Origin: an uncultured Pseudomonas sp.
GTDB taxonomy: Bacteria; Pseudomonadota; Gammaproteobacteria; Pseudomonadales; Pseudomonadaceae
NCBI RefSeq assembly: GCF_913777995.1
Contig: NZ_CAJYVE010000026.1
Coordinates: 17,091-81,090, forward strand
Direction: 5' to 3'
Length of the DNA stretch: 64,000 nucleotides
Below the pieces are notes generated by a model. That model saw only the letters and a program-made list of their open reading frames with translations, did not search any database and was not told where the DNA came from. The position numbers and the translations under genes were made by a program. Each line of letters begins with the position of its first letter. The first letter of the stretch is position 1. This document shows positions 49,263-62,592 of this stretch, piece after piece.

Positions 49263-50009
49263 GTGACTGTCTATTTCATCGGCGCCGGGCCCGGCGATCC
49301 GGACCTGATCACCGTCAAGGGCCAACGGCTGATCCACCAGTGCCCGGTGCTCATCTACGCCGGCTCGCTGGTCCCGTCCGCGGTCCTGGAGGGCCACAGC
49401 GCCGTGCAGGTGGTCGATAGCGCGGGGCTGCACCTGGAGCAGATCATCGCGCTGATGAAATCTGCTCATGCACAAGGCCAGGATGTCGCCCGGGTCCACT
49501 CCGGCGACCCAAGCCTGTATGGCGCAATCGGCGAGCAGATCCGCCACCTGCGCGAGCTGGGCATCCCCTTCGAGATCATTCCCGGGGTCACCGCCACGGC
49601 CGCCTGCGCGGCGCTGCTGGAGACTGAACTGACCCTGCCAGACGTCGCCCAGACGGTGATACTCACCCGCTACGCCGACAGCTCGCCGATGCCGGCCGGC
49701 GAAGCGCTGGGTGATCTGGCGCGGCATGGCGCGACCCTGGCCATTCACCTGGGGGTGAAGAACCTTGGGCGCATCGTCGAAGAATTGCTGCCGCATTATG
49801 GCCAGGACTGCCCGGTGGCGGTGGTGCATCGCGCCAGCTGGCCAGACCAGGACTGGGTGCGCGGGACCCTGGCGGACATCGAGGTCCAGGTGCAGGCCAA
49901 GGGCTTCAGACGCACGGCCCTGATTCTGGTCGGGCGGGTGCTGGCAGCGGACAATTTCGCCGACTCGGCGCTGTATCGCGCCAGCCACGCCCACCTTTTC
50001 CGCCCCTGA
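49263..50009 (+). CDS. cobM: Precorrin-4 C11-methyltransferase
   Basis: A 248-aa class III SAM methyltransferase (CobM/CbiF). The N-terminal VYFIGAGPGDPDLITVKGQR and LIYAGSLVP are family hallmarks; DVARVHSGDPSLYGAIGEQ and IPGVTATAACAALLETELTLP form the precorrin/SAM site. It methylates C11 of precorrin-4 to give precorrin-5. The start is GTG, with GGAGTGAAGC upstream. It ends the riboswitch-controlled cbtB-cbtA-cobE-cobM operon. Confidence 0.95.
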   Translation: MTVYFIGAGPGDPDLITVKGQRLIHQCPVLIYAGSLVPSAVLEGHSAVQVVDSAGLHLEQIIALMKSAHAQGQDVARVHSGDPSLYGAIGEQIRHLRELGIPFEIIPGVTATAACAALLETELTLPDVAQTVILTRYADSSPMPAGEALGDLARHGATLAIHLGVKNLGRIVEELLPHYGQDCPVAVVHRASWPDQDWVRGTLADIEVQVQAKGFRRTALILVGRVLAADNFADSALYRASHAHLFRP

Positions 50010-50015
50010 AACGCC

Positions 50016-50045
50016 GCGAGCCCGGTACACAGGTACCGGGCTCGC
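50016..50045. terminator. Hairpin terminator between cobM and nfuA
   Basis: A perfect 13-bp stem (GCGAGCCCGGTAC with GTACCGGGCTCGC) around the 4-nt loop ACAG. It follows cobM directly and lies 33 nt beyond the end of the convergent nfuA gene. T tracts are short on both sides, so termination may be partial or bidirectional. Confidence 0.7.
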
Positions 50046-50077
50046 TGTTGTGACTGGCGAAGGCGAACACCACGCGA

Positions 50078-50671
50078 TCAGTAGTAGGCGTTCTCTTTCT
50101 GGCTGTGGTCGGTGACGTCACGCACACCGTGCAACTCGGGAATGCGCTCCAGCAGGGTGCGCTCGATGCCTTCCTTGAGGGTCACGTCGGCCTGTCCGCA
50201 GCCCTGGCAACCGCCGCCGAACTGCAGCACGGCAATGTTCTGCTCGCCCTCTTCCACCACGTCGATCAGGCTGACCTGGCCGCCATGACTGGCCAGACCG
50301 GGGTTGATCTCGGTTTGCAGGTAGTAGTTGATGCGCTCGTTGATCGGACTGTCGGCGCTGACCATCGGCACCTTGGCGTTGGGGGCCTTGATGGTCAGCT
50401 GGCCACCCATGCGGTCGGTGGCGTAGTCGACGATGGCATCTTCCAGGAAGGCCTCGCTGAAACCGTCGATCCAGGCAGTGAAGCGCTTGAGGCCCACGGC
50501 TTTGTCGTCCGGCTTCTCTTCGCCGGGCTTGCAGTAGGCGATGCAGGTTTCGGCGTACTGGGTACCCGGCTGGGTGATGAAGATACGGATGCCGATACCT
50601 GGGGTGTTCTGCTTTTCCAGCAGGTCGGCCAGGTAATCGTGGGCAGCATCGGTAATGGTTATGGCGGTCAT
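50078..50671 (-). CDS. nfuA: Fe-S biogenesis protein NfuA
   Basis: A 197-aa Fe-S carrier. The N-terminal half is a degenerate A-type domain ([18 protein letters not shown]), the C-terminal half a Nfu domain with the cluster-binding CxxC in [18 protein letters not shown]. It delivers 4Fe-4S clusters to apo-proteins under oxidative or iron stress. GAGGAA lies 6 nt before the ATG at 50671. It is monocistronic. Confidence 0.96.
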   Translation of the reverse strand: MTAITITDAAHDYLADLLEKQNTPGIGIRIFITQPGTQYAETCIAYCKPGEEKPDDKAVGLKRFTAWIDGFSEAFLEDAIVDYATDRMGGQLTIKAPNAKVPMVSADSPINERINYYLQTEINPGLASHGGQVSLIDVVEEGEQNIAVLQFGGGCQGCGQADVTLKEGIERTLLERIPELHGVRDVTDHSQKENAYY

Positions 50672-50740
50672 GAATATTCCTCGCAGACGTGGCGGCAGTT
50701 TACGCCAATCGCAGGCGTCGCACAAAACCTAGTATTTAGG

Positions 50741-51775
50741 TCAGGAAAGTGCTACCGCCTGACGCGCCGTGCGACGAGTGTCCAGCCAGGCCTTCATGCG
50801 CTGGTACAGGCCCTTCTCGATCCATTCGTAGCTCAGCCAGGCACCCCCGGCGATGATCGGCACGCAGAAGGCGAACACCAGGTACGGGTTGAGGCTGTAG
50901 CGCTGCGCCAGCAGCAGGCCGCCATACAGCACCAGTACGTGCAGCAGGTACACCGAATACGAGCAATCGCCAAGCTTCTTGAGCAGCTCGCTGCCGCGAA
51001 ACAGCGGCTCCAGAGACACGCAGCACAGCACGATCAGTGCGCTGGGAAGGCCCCAGTGCAGCAGGCGCTGGCTGTTATCGAGTTGCAGAATCAGCATCAC
51101 CCCAAGTGCCAGGCCGGCCAGCGGCAACCACAGCGCCTCGCGAATCCAGCCGCGCTGGTAAGCCATGCCGATGCCGATACCCAGGAGGAATTCATAGACG
51201 ATGTCGTTGCCGTAGAAGCGGCCGGGCAGCGAACCGCTGAGCATCTTGCGCGCCAGCAGCTCGGTAACTGCCAGCAGCGCCACGGTAATGATCAGCGGGC
51301 GCACGCGTCGCTCGAAGAGAAACACCAGGGAGAACAGCAGGTAGAAGAACATCTCGTAGTTGAGCGTCCAGCCGACATTCAGCGTCGGGTACAGACCGTA
51401 ACCGCCAGGGTTCTCCGAGGGCAGGAAGAACAGCGAGAGAATGAAGTTCTGCCAGCCGATCACCTGGTGCGGCAGCCAGGGCGCGGCCCACAGCAACAGC
51501 AGCCCCATGGCCAGGGTGTACAGCCAGTAGGCCGGCACGATACGGAACAGACGCTGGGCAATGAACTGACTGGCGGGGATGTCGCGCTTGCAGGTGGAGA
51601 GGTAGATCACCAGCCCGCTGATGACGAAAAAGATATCGACGCCTACCGCGCCTCTGGAAACGAAGAATTCGCCGATCGGCCCGCTGGCCTTGAAGTCGAA
51701 GAAGATCTGCATGAAGTGATGGCACACCACGACCCATGCGGCGATTGCCCGCAGGGCCTGAACCGAAATCAGCAT
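50741..51775 (-). CDS. Acyltransferase family 3 membrane protein
   Basis: A 344-aa integral membrane O-acyltransferase (OafA/ExoZ type) with about ten helices. It starts LISVQALRAIAAWVVVCHHF (the conserved Arg and His), then GAVGVDIFFVISGLVIYLST and FIAQRLFRIVPAYWLYTLAM. Members acetylate surface polysaccharides or LPS. The chosen ATG at 51775 begins the first helix. It stands between nfuA and cti with no polysaccharide operon nearby, so the acceptor is unknown. Confidence 0.9.
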   Translation of the reverse strand: MLISVQALRAIAAWVVVCHHFMQIFFDFKASGPIGEFFVSRGAVGVDIFFVISGLVIYLSTCKRDIPASQFIAQRLFRIVPAYWLYTLAMGLLLLWAAPWLPHQVIGWQNFILSLFFLPSENPGGYGLYPTLNVGWTLNYEMFFYLLFSLVFLFERRVRPLIITVALLAVTELLARKMLSGSLPGRFYGNDIVYEFLLGIGIGMAYQRGWIREALWLPLAGLALGVMLILQLDNSQRLLHWGLPSALIVLCCVSLEPLFRGSELLKKLGDCSYSVYLLHVLVLYGGLLLAQRYSLNPYLVFAFCVPIIAGGAWLSYEWIEKGLYQRMKAWLDTRRTARQAVALS

Positions 51776-51954
51776 TCCTGAACCTCTTGTGCTCGCTGTT
51801 CTCTCAATGATCGCCCGCACCACGCTGGTGCAAGCACGCCCTATAGGGACCGTAGCCAGGCGTAAAAGATCAGAGAAAAAGCGCTTCGTTCAGGTTCGCA
51901 ATAATGGCTGCAGGCCATACACCACAAGGCCTGCAGCCCGAAAAGCCCCGGTTT

Positions 51955-54252
51955 TCAGAGGTTTTCGTAGCGATTCATGTCCAGCACACCGGCTTCGACC
52001 GGTTCGTGTTCCTGAACGTAGCGGTTCAGGTCGTGGAACATTTTCCAGAACTGCGGATGGGTACGCCGCACGCCCCAGCGCTCGACCAGTTTCTCGAAGC
52101 CGGGCTGGTCGGTGACCTGTTCCATGGCCTGGACGAACGCCGGCACCTCGCCAGCCGGCACGTTGAACATGAAGTTCGGGTAACTGCTCAGCACACCGGG
52201 ATAGACGGTCAGGGTGTCGTGCTTGGGCAAATAGCGATACGACTCGCCGAGCAGGAACGCCACGTTGCTGTGTGCGCGGTTGCGCAGCACGCTGTAGATC
52301 TCACGATGGCCGCCGTTGTCTTCGACACGCAGCATGGTCGCCTCAGGCAGCCACTCGATCACCTTCAACCGCGAAGCCGGACGCGACGCCAGGCGGCTGA
52401 GCGCCTGCTCGGCCTGACTGATCTGCGCGGGCAGGCCGGGCCTGGCGCAGCGGCCATCGGTCGGGCAACGGTTGATGGGGTCTGGCGCGACGTTCAGCGG
52501 CCCGACGCGGCGCAGCAGCTGCCCGGCAAAATCGCGCAGCGTGCGCTTTTCGTCCAGGCGCAGGCGGCTTGGCGTGTCGTCGTCGATGCTCTGGTAATCC
52601 AGCCACATCTTGATCTTGCCGGAGTCCTGGTACAGGTCGCCGAGCAGGTCTTCGCGACGGTCGGCCGGCATCAGGCGCATGAAGTTGATCTCCGCGCCAT
52701 TGCGGATCAGGTCGAAATACAGGCGGGTCTGTGCCTGGTGGGCGATATTGCCGTACACGTCGAAATTGACCACCAACTGGTAATAGGTGCGTTCCAGCAG
52801 CGGGTAGTCGAACAGCCAGGTGGATTTGGGCACGTCGCCGATCAGGCCCTTGTTCACCGTGGCGCTGTCGAAATGGCGGAAAACGGTAAGCAAGGCATTG
52901 TCGTTGCCGGTCCACAGGGTCGGCCAATCGGCGGGCGGCGCCTTGGCGTAATGGTCACGACGCAGGTCTTCGTAGGCGTTGCGGCGGTCCTTGTAGGCCA
53001 GCCACAGGCCCAGCACGCTGCCCACGTCGTCGTTCTGCCCCGGCATGGCCAGCAGCGGCGTGGCCTGACCCTGGTAACGCGCGTCGGTGAGGTACAGGTC
53101 GCTGGAGGGATCCTGGAACAGCACCCAGAAATGGTCGCGAATCACATCGGTGGCGATCTGCCCTCGGCACACCGGGCCACGGATGAAGCTGCGCACGAAG
53201 TACTCGGCGTTGTCGAGCATGAACTGATAGCGCGCCCGTGCCGGAATCGCCTCGAAGGTCAGGAAGGGGTTGGCACGGTGACCGGGACCGTAACCCGGGA
53301 CCGCCTGGGCCTGCCAGTCGTTGCCATAGAACAGCTGCTGCACGCGCTTGAGCTTGTCCGGCCCCATGGCATAGGTGATGTGGGTCTTGTGAACGATGAC
53401 GCCCTGTACCGGCACCAGGCGATAGAAGAACCGGTCACGCCCCGGATCGTCGTTGGGCCGCCGAGTGGCGATGATGTCCACGGGCTGGCCACTGGGGGTG
53501 CGCGAACGCACCCACTGGAAGAAATGCCCCGCCTCCCCGCCCTCGAAATAGATATGCGCGAGAAACAGGTGCTCATACAGCCAGCGCGCCACCAGGACCT
53601 CACGGGCGCCCGGGCGGTTGAGCAAGGCTTCCCACTCGGCTATCTGCGCTGCCTCGGTGGCACTGGGCTGCAACGCCTGCTGGTCGACCGGCGCCCCCGC
53701 CGCCAGCCAGCGCTGCAGGGTTTGATACTCGGCGGCATCCAGGCCACTCACCGCCAGCGGCATGCCCTGGGTGGAATGCGCGGCGGCGTAGCCGTTGAAC
53801 TCTTCAGGCAATGGGCAAAGGTTTTCGCGGTTGATGCCCAGCACGATGTCATCGGGCAGTTTGCTGTTGGGCGGTAACGGGTTCTGTTGCGCAAGCTCCA
53901 GCATGCGCCCCAGCAGAGCCGGCTGGCCGCCGTGCGCTTCAAGCACCGAGTAGAAGCCCTTGCGCTGCCAGGCTGCCTGGCCGCTGGCATCGTAGAACAA
54001 CCGGGTGGGGTCCACCGCCTGGGTGCGTTCGCCCTGGTAAACCGGCACCTTGTTGGCACCGCGCTGCAGCCCCTCGGCGCTGCCGAGGTTGAGCTGGCAG
54101 GGCGCGTCGTTGCAGGCATGGCAAGCCACGCACTTCTCGGTGAGGATCGGCTGGATGTCACGGGTGTAGGAAACAGGCACGGGCAGATCGCCCGCCTGAA
54201 GCGTGCAGCAAGACAGCAACAAGGCAAGGCTTGCCAGCAGACGGTACGGCAT
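51955..54252 (-). CDS. cti: Fatty acid cis/trans isomerase
   Basis: A 765-aa periplasmic protein with a signal peptide (MPYRLLASLALLLSCCTLQA) and a c-type heme motif CVACH soon after. Cti converts cis- to trans-unsaturated acyl chains in membrane phospholipids within minutes of solvent, heat or metal stress, a trait typical of Pseudomonas and Vibrio. Length agrees with the family. The ATG at 54252 fits the signal peptide; the longer frame does not. It is divergent from metH with 174 nt between them. Confidence 0.95.
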   Translation of the reverse strand: MPYRLLASLALLLSCCTLQAGDLPVPVSYTRDIQPILTEKCVACHACNDAPCQLNLGSAEGLQRGANKVPVYQGERTQAVDPTRLFYDASGQAAWQRKGFYSVLEAHGGQPALLGRMLELAQQNPLPPNSKLPDDIVLGINRENLCPLPEEFNGYAAAHSTQGMPLAVSGLDAAEYQTLQRWLAAGAPVDQQALQPSATEAAQIAEWEALLNRPGAREVLVARWLYEHLFLAHIYFEGGEAGHFFQWVRSRTPSGQPVDIIATRRPNDDPGRDRFFYRLVPVQGVIVHKTHITYAMGPDKLKRVQQLFYGNDWQAQAVPGYGPGHRANPFLTFEAIPARARYQFMLDNAEYFVRSFIRGPVCRGQIATDVIRDHFWVLFQDPSSDLYLTDARYQGQATPLLAMPGQNDDVGSVLGLWLAYKDRRNAYEDLRRDHYAKAPPADWPTLWTGNDNALLTVFRHFDSATVNKGLIGDVPKSTWLFDYPLLERTYYQLVVNFDVYGNIAHQAQTRLYFDLIRNGAEINFMRLMPADRREDLLGDLYQDSGKIKMWLDYQSIDDDTPSRLRLDEKRTLRDFAGQLLRRVGPLNVAPDPINRCPTDGRCARPGLPAQISQAEQALSRLASRPASRLKVIEWLPEATMLRVEDNGGHREIYSVLRNRAHSNVAFLLGESYRYLPKHDTLTVYPGVLSSYPNFMFNVPAGEVPAFVQAMEQVTDQPGFEKLVERWGVRRTHPQFWKMFHDLNRYVQEHEPVEAGVLDMNRYENL

Positions 54253-54426
54253 ATCCGGTGAATTCCCCAGGCCAAATGGCCGCAAGTTTACAGTGACAGG
54301 GCGACACCAACATGAGCGATTTTCATGAAAAAGCCCAGGCAACGCTAAATCTGTTCGGCTTTGCTATGATTTTGCCTTTCTGTTTATCCCGGCCCGTTCT
54401 GTTCCGGCCTTTTCAAGGTAGCCCCC

Positions 54427-58146
<3,720 letters not shown>

Positions 58147-58282
58147 AGCCGCTCAGCGCAAGGCCGAGCGGGCTTGATCGGGTGCCGTCCGGCACCCGAC
58201 CGCCGCCTCGCGTCGGCTGGTCCGCCAGTCCTGCGCCAATGGGGTTACCCTGCCTGGATACAGGCGCGTGCAGGGCCGCCCC

Positions 58283-58513
58283 ATGGACAACAAGAACAGC
58301 CCCACCGAGAAGAAATCGCCACCCACCTTCTGGCAGATGCTGCACAGCGTTCTGGCCGCTGCCTTCGGCGTGCAGAGCGAGCGCAATCGACAACGGGATT
58401 TCAGCCATGACAAACCCTGGCACTTCGTGGTGCTGGGCCTTGGCTTCACCCTGGTATTCGCCCTCGGGCTGCTGTTGATCGTGCGTCTGGTGCTGTATTT
58501 CCTCGGTGCCTGA
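58283..58513 (+). CDS. DUF2970 small membrane protein
   Basis: A 76-aa protein fitting DUF2970: TFWQMLHSVLAAAFGVQSER (amphipathic segment), then NRQRDFSHDKPWHFVVLG and one hydrophobic stretch to the end (FTLVFALGLLLIVRLVLYFL). One or two helices are expected in the inner membrane. Function unknown. It follows metH by about 140 nt on the same strand. Confidence 0.82.
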   Translation: MDNKNSPTEKKSPPTFWQMLHSVLAAAFGVQSERNRQRDFSHDKPWHFVVLGLGFTLVFALGLLLIVRLVLYFLGA

Positions 58514-58595
58514 AGCGGCGCGTCGGCAGGTCACGGCCAACGCACCATCCACGCCCCTCCCCTCGGGCGATGGCCGGTTGCGGAGTCAGATCAGC

Positions 58596-58709
58596 TCACT
58601 GGCCACTGACCCAGAACACCGCGCCACCCACGACGAGCAGAATCAGGAAGAAGATCGCCCAGGCATCTACAGAGCTGTCAGGCTTGGCAGTCTTGGTGTG
58701 GTTACGCAT
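58596..58709 (-). CDS. Small single-helix membrane protein, 37 aa
   Basis: A short ORF starting MRNHTKTAKPDSSVDAWAIF with one strong C-terminal helix (AIFFLILLVVGGAVFWVSGQ). GAGG lies 9 nt before the ATG at 58709. The basic N-terminus and hydrophobic C-terminus suggest a cytoplasm-in small membrane protein. Unknown function; its position between metH/DUF2970 and cysI gives no clear link. Frequently missed because of its size. Confidence 0.6.
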   Translation of the reverse strand: MRNHTKTAKPDSSVDAWAIFFLILLVVGGAVFWVSGQ

Positions 58710-59029
58710 CGCATTGCCTCTTGTTGGTTTTGTGAGTGAATGCAGATGTAAAAGGGAAGGATGCAGGTAGTTAAGCCTGCGCTTAACCATACTTCAAGCA
58801 GGGACAAGACCGGCGGCGTGCTGCATATCGCTTTTAGTGATTTGCATATATATAAACATCACTTTTGCCGATATCAGCAAACTGGTATCTTCGCCACCGC
58901 TCCGCAGGGAGTGCGCGACCGTGCGCGCAGAGAATTGTCCAGATGAGGCAGGCCCCGAGGCCGGGCTGGCGTATCCGCCCTCCTCGTGGTGGCCGCGCCT
59001 CATCATCGAAGCCTGAGAACAGGACCTAT
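58710..59029. promoter_or_regulatory. AT-rich leader/promoter region of cysI
   Basis: A 320-nt region without a credible gene. Around 58840-58880 lies ttgcatatatataaacatca, a strong AT-rich stretch that can supply a minus-10 and a CysB-type activator site for the sulfite reductase operon. The 3' part (58900-59029) is GC-rich leader. No terminator or riboswitch recognised. The CysB assignment is inferred from the downstream gene. Confidence 0.4.
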
Positions 59030-60688
59030 ATGTACGTATACGACGAGTACGATCAGCAGATCATCGAGGACCGCGTCAGGCAGTTCCGGGATCAGACCCG
59101 ACGCTACCTGGCGGGAGAGCTGAGCGAAGAGGAATTCCGACCACTGCGCCTGCAGAACGGTCTGTACGTCCAGCGTTTCGCGCCCATGCTGCGCGTCGCC
59201 GTGCCTTATGGCCAGCTGAACTCGCGCCAGGCGCGCATGCTGGCGAAGATCGCCCGCGACTACGACAAGGGCTATGCCCACATCAGTACCCGTCAGAACG
59301 TGCAGTTCAACTGGCCAGCACTCGAAGACGTACCGGAAATTCTCGCCGAACTGGCCACCGTGCAGATGCACGCCATCCAGACCAGCGGCAACTGCCTGCG
59401 CAACGTGACCACCGACCAGTTCGCCGGTGTCGCCGCCGACGAGCTGGTGGACCCGCGACCCTGGTGCGAGATCGTCCGCCAGTGGACCACCTTCCACCCC
59501 GAGTTCGCCTACCTGCCGCGCAAGTTCAAGATCGCCATCAACGGCTCGAGCAGCGACCGTGCGGCCATCGAAGTGCATGACATCGGCCTGGAGCCGGTGC
59601 GCAACGCCGCAGGCGAACTGGGCTTCCGCGTGCTGGTGGGTGGCGGCCTAGGCCGTACCCCGGTGGTCGGTGCCTTCATCAACGAGTTCCTGCCCTGGCA
59701 GGACCTGCTCAGCTACCTGGACGCCATCCTGCGTGTGTACAACCGCTATGGCCGCCGGGACAACAAGTACAAGGCGCGGATCAAGATCCTGGTCAAGGCC
59801 CTGACCCCCGAGGTCTTCGCCGAGAAGGTCGAAGCCGAGATGGTCCACCTGCGTGGCGGCCCGACCACCCTCACCGAGGCCGAACTGCAGCGCGTGGCGC
59901 GGCATTTCGTCGACCCCGAGTACAAGACACTGGAAAACCTCGACGCCGAACTGGCAGGCCTGGATACCGAGCACCCCGGCTTCGCCCGCTGGCGCCAGCG
60001 CAACGTCCTGGCGCACAAGAAGCCCGGCTACGTGGCCGTGACCCTGTCGCTCAAGCCCACTGGCGTAGCGCCAGGCGATGTGACCGACAAGCAGCTCGAT
60101 GCCGTGGCCGACCTGGCCGACCAGTACAGCTTCGGCTACCTGCGCACTTCCCACGAGCAGAACATCATTCTCGCCGACGTCGAGCAGGTACGCCTGTTCG
60201 AGCTGTGGAACCTGCTGCGCGAGCATGGCTTCGCCACGCCGAACATCGGCCTGCTGACCGACATCATCTGCTGCCCGGGCGGCGACTTCTGTTCACTGGC
60301 CAACGCCAAGTCGATCCCGATCGCCGAATCCATCCAGCGCCGCTTCGACGACCTGGACTACCTGTTCGACATCGGCGAGCTGGACCTCAACATCTCCGGC
60401 TGCATGAACGCCTGCGGCCACCACCACGTCGGCCACATCGGCATCCTCGGCGTGGACAAGAAGGGCGAAGAGTTCTACCAGGTGTCGCTGGGTGGCAGTG
60501 CCAGCCGTGACGCCAGCCTGGGCAAGATCCTCGGCCCGTCCTTCGCCCAGGAGGCGATGCCCGACGTGATCGAGAAGCTGATCAACGTGTACGTCGAGAA
60601 ACGTACCGAGGAAGAGCGCTTCATCGACACCTACAACCGTATTGGCATCGACCCTTTCAAGGAGCGCGTCTATGCAGCGAATCATTAA
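59030..60688 (+). CDS. cysI: Sulfite reductase hemoprotein (nitrite/sulfite reductase family)
   Basis: A 552-aa siroheme/4Fe-4S reductase that turns sulfite into sulfide for cysteine synthesis. Siroheme-side motifs include HISTRQNVQFNWP and TSGNCLRNVTTDQ; the cluster cysteines are in CCPGGDFC and SGCMNACGHHHVGH. AGGA stands 8 nt before the ATG at 59030; the in-frame extension to 58865 lacks a ribosome site. It is coupled (17-nt overlap) to a DUF934 gene that accompanies this single-subunit type in Pseudomonas. Confidence 0.93.
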   Translation: MYVYDEYDQQIIEDRVRQFRDQTRRYLAGELSEEEFRPLRLQNGLYVQRFAPMLRVAVPYGQLNSRQARMLAKIARDYDKGYAHISTRQNVQFNWPALEDVPEILAELATVQMHAIQTSGNCLRNVTTDQFAGVAADELVDPRPWCEIVRQWTTFHPEFAYLPRKFKIAINGSSSDRAAIEVHDIGLEPVRNAAGELGFRVLVGGGLGRTPVVGAFINEFLPWQDLLSYLDAILRVYNRYGRRDNKYKARIKILVKALTPEVFAEKVEAEMVHLRGGPTTLTEAELQRVARHFVDPEYKTLENLDAELAGLDTEHPGFARWRQRNVLAHKKPGYVAVTLSLKPTGVAPGDVTDKQLDAVADLADQYSFGYLRTSHEQNIILADVEQVRLFELWNLLREHGFATPNIGLLTDIICCPGGDFCSLANAKSIPIAESIQRRFDDLDYLFDIGELDLNISGCMNACGHHHVGHIGILGVDKKGEEFYQVSLGGSASRDASLGKILGPSFAQEAMPDVIEKLINVYVEKRTEEERFIDTYNRIGIDPFKERVYAANH

Positions 60689-61166
60689 GAACAACGAAGT
60701 CGTCGATGAAACCTGGCACCTGCTGCCCAAGGACACGACCTTCGACAGCCTGTCCAACTGTGACGACCTGATCGTTCCGCTGGCCCTGTGGCGTGAGCAC
60801 GCCCACGCACTGAAGGCCCGTGACGGTGGCCTGGGCGTGTGGCTGGACAGCGACGAGGAAGCCGAGGAAATCGGCGAAGATGTCGCGCATTTCCAGGTCA
60901 TCGCGCTGAACTTCCCGGCCTTCACCGACGGGCGCAGCTATTCCAATGCGCGCCTGCTGCGTGATCGCTATGGCTACAAGGGTGAGCTGCGGGCCATCGG
61001 CGACGTATTGCGCGACCAGCTGTTCTACCTGCGTCGCTGCGGCTTCGACGCCTTCGCCATTCGTGCAGACAAGGACCCGTACGAAGCACTGGAAAGCCTG
61101 AAGGACTTCTCGGTGACCTACCAGGCCGCTACCGACGAGCCGCTGCCGCTGTTCCGTCGCCGCTGA
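60672..61166 (+). CDS. DUF934 protein of the sulfite-reduction operon
   Basis: A 164-aa soluble protein of the DUF934 family (ALNFPAFTDGRSYSNARLLR, then LRRCGFDAFAIRAD). The family is almost always next to this type of CysI and is thought to assist electron transfer or assembly of sulfite reductase; direct proof is not known to me. AAGGAG (60659-60664) lies inside cysI, before the ATG at 60672. A strong terminator follows. Confidence 0.9.
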   Translation: MQRIIKNNEVVDETWHLLPKDTTFDSLSNCDDLIVPLALWREHAHALKARDGGLGVWLDSDEEAEEIGEDVAHFQVIALNFPAFTDGRSYSNARLLRDRYGYKGELRAIGDVLRDQLFYLRRCGFDAFAIRADKDPYEALESLKDFSVTYQAATDEPLPLFRRR

Positions 61167-61180
61167 TTCGGCGCAATAAA

Positions 61181-61219
61181 CAAAAGCCCGGCCTTCACTG
61201 AAGGCCGGGCTTTTGTTTT
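61181..61219 (+). terminator. Rho-independent terminator after cysI-DUF934
   Basis: A 16-bp perfect stem (CAAAAGCCCGGCCTTC with its complement) around loop ACT, followed by TTTT. It starts 14 nt after the DUF934 stop. Confidence 0.93.
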
Positions 61220-61237
61220 GCGCAGGGTTATTTAGCC

Positions 61238-61300
61238 TGTAGGACCGGTTTCAGCCGGGAAGCCTTGCGCGGCTCCAGCCCTACCGGGCGGCAGCATCTG
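61238..61300. repeat. Partial REP unit
   Basis: A single diverged REP arm, ctgtaggaccggtttcagcc, followed by gcgcggctccagccctacc, an imperfect palindrome between the terminator and the convergent sohB gene. Confidence 0.5.
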
Positions 61301-61332
61301 GCGTATGCGCCACCAAGACCCGGCAGCCGTGT

Positions 61333-62358
61333 TCAGGACCAGAAGCGCTGCTGGCTGAGCCGCTCCCAGACGCGCGCCAGCACGCCGTCCAGCGAGATCG
61401 CCGCCGCCATGCCGACCTTCTGTTGCAGGCTCTTGCGCTGGGCGTAATGCAGGTGGAAGACGTCCGCGTCCTTGGCCTTGTCGGCCAGATATTCGTCGCT
61501 GGTCTTCAGCTCATCGACCAACTGCTTGTCCAGCGCCGCCATGCCCAGCCACACCTCGCCGGTGGCGACCTCCTCGATACTCAGCTGTGGCCGGTAGCTG
61601 GCCACGAAGCCCTTGAATAGCTGGTGGGTGACTTCCAGGTCCTGCTGGAACTTCTCCCGGCCCTTCTCGGTATTTTCGCCAAACACCGTCAGGGTGCGCT
61701 TGTACTCACCGGCGGTGAGTACCTCGAAATCGATATCGTGCTTCTTCAGCAGGCGATTGACGTTGGGCAGCTGCGCCACCACACCGATCGAACCGAGGAT
61801 GGCGAACGGCGCGCTGATGATGCGGTTGCCGATGCAGGCCATCATGTAACCGCCACTGGCAGCGACCTTGTCGATGCAGATGGTCAACGGAATGCCCGCC
61901 TGGCGGATGCGCGCCAACTGCGAAGAGGCCAGGCCATAGCTGTGCACCAGGCCACCGCCGCTTTCCAGGCGCAGCACCACTTCGTCCTTGTCGCTGGCCA
62001 GGCTCAACAGTGCGGTGATCTCATGGCGCAGGCTCTCGGTAGCCGAGGCCTTGATATCGCCATTGAAGTCCAGCACATAGACACGCGGCTTGTCCTGCGG
62101 CGCTTTCTTGTCCTTCTTGCGCGCCTTGGCCTGCTCCTTGCGCAGCGCTTTCAGACGCGCCTTGTCCAGCAACGAACCTTCCAGGCGGTCGCGCAGCCCT
62201 TTGTAGAAGTCGTTGAGCCGGGTCACCTGCAATTGCCCGGCGGCCTTGCCGCGCCCTTTGCTGCGGGAAGCCGCCACGGCCACCAGTACCACGACGATGG
62301 CGATCACCAGGGTCACGGTCTTGGCCAGAAAGCTTGCGTAATCGGCGAGAAAATCCAC
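61333..62358 (-). CDS. sohB: Signal-peptide-peptidase-like protease SohB
   Basis: A 341-aa membrane-anchored serine protease of family S49. One N-terminal helix (TVTLVIAIVVVLVAVAAS), a basic linker (KEQAKARKKDKKAP), then the protease core: catalytic Ser in VAASGGYMMACIG and the Lys base in LTAGEYKRTLTVFG. SohB acts in the periplasm as a multicopy suppressor of DegP loss and degrades signal peptides or damaged proteins. Normal length. It is monocistronic. Confidence 0.94.
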   Translation of the reverse strand: MDFLADYASFLAKTVTLVIAIVVVLVAVAASRSKGRGKAAGQLQVTRLNDFYKGLRDRLEGSLLDKARLKALRKEQAKARKKDKKAPQDKPRVYVLDFNGDIKASATESLRHEITALLSLASDKDEVVLRLESGGGLVHSYGLASSQLARIRQAGIPLTICIDKVAASGGYMMACIGNRIISAPFAILGSIGVVAQLPNVNRLLKKHDIDFEVLTAGEYKRTLTVFGENTEKGREKFQQDLEVTHQLFKGFVASYRPQLSIEEVATGEVWLGMAALDKQLVDELKTSDEYLADKAKDADVFHLHYAQRKSLQQKVGMAAAISLDGVLARVWERLSQQRFWS

Positions 62359-62592
62359 GAAGACTCCTTCAATACGGGGCGCCCTCTACCAGCGAGGACG
62401 CAACGCCCAAGCATACCGAGCGCGCCCAACGATCACCAGCCACCGCAGCGGCGGCGGATTGAAACAGGCAATTCAAACGAATGTATGATTTGAGGTTGAC
62501 AGCCCTCCGCCATCCTCATAACCTCGCCTGCAGCTGCCGCTGCAGGACATGCTCCCTGAACGGCGCAGACCACCTTCAATAAGGATCGACAC

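Noticed and set aside
54253-54426. Cobalamin or SAM/SAH riboswitch before metH
   Set aside because: The leader is only 174 nt, shared with cti, and shows none of the conserved blocks found in the two cobalamin riboswitches of this window.
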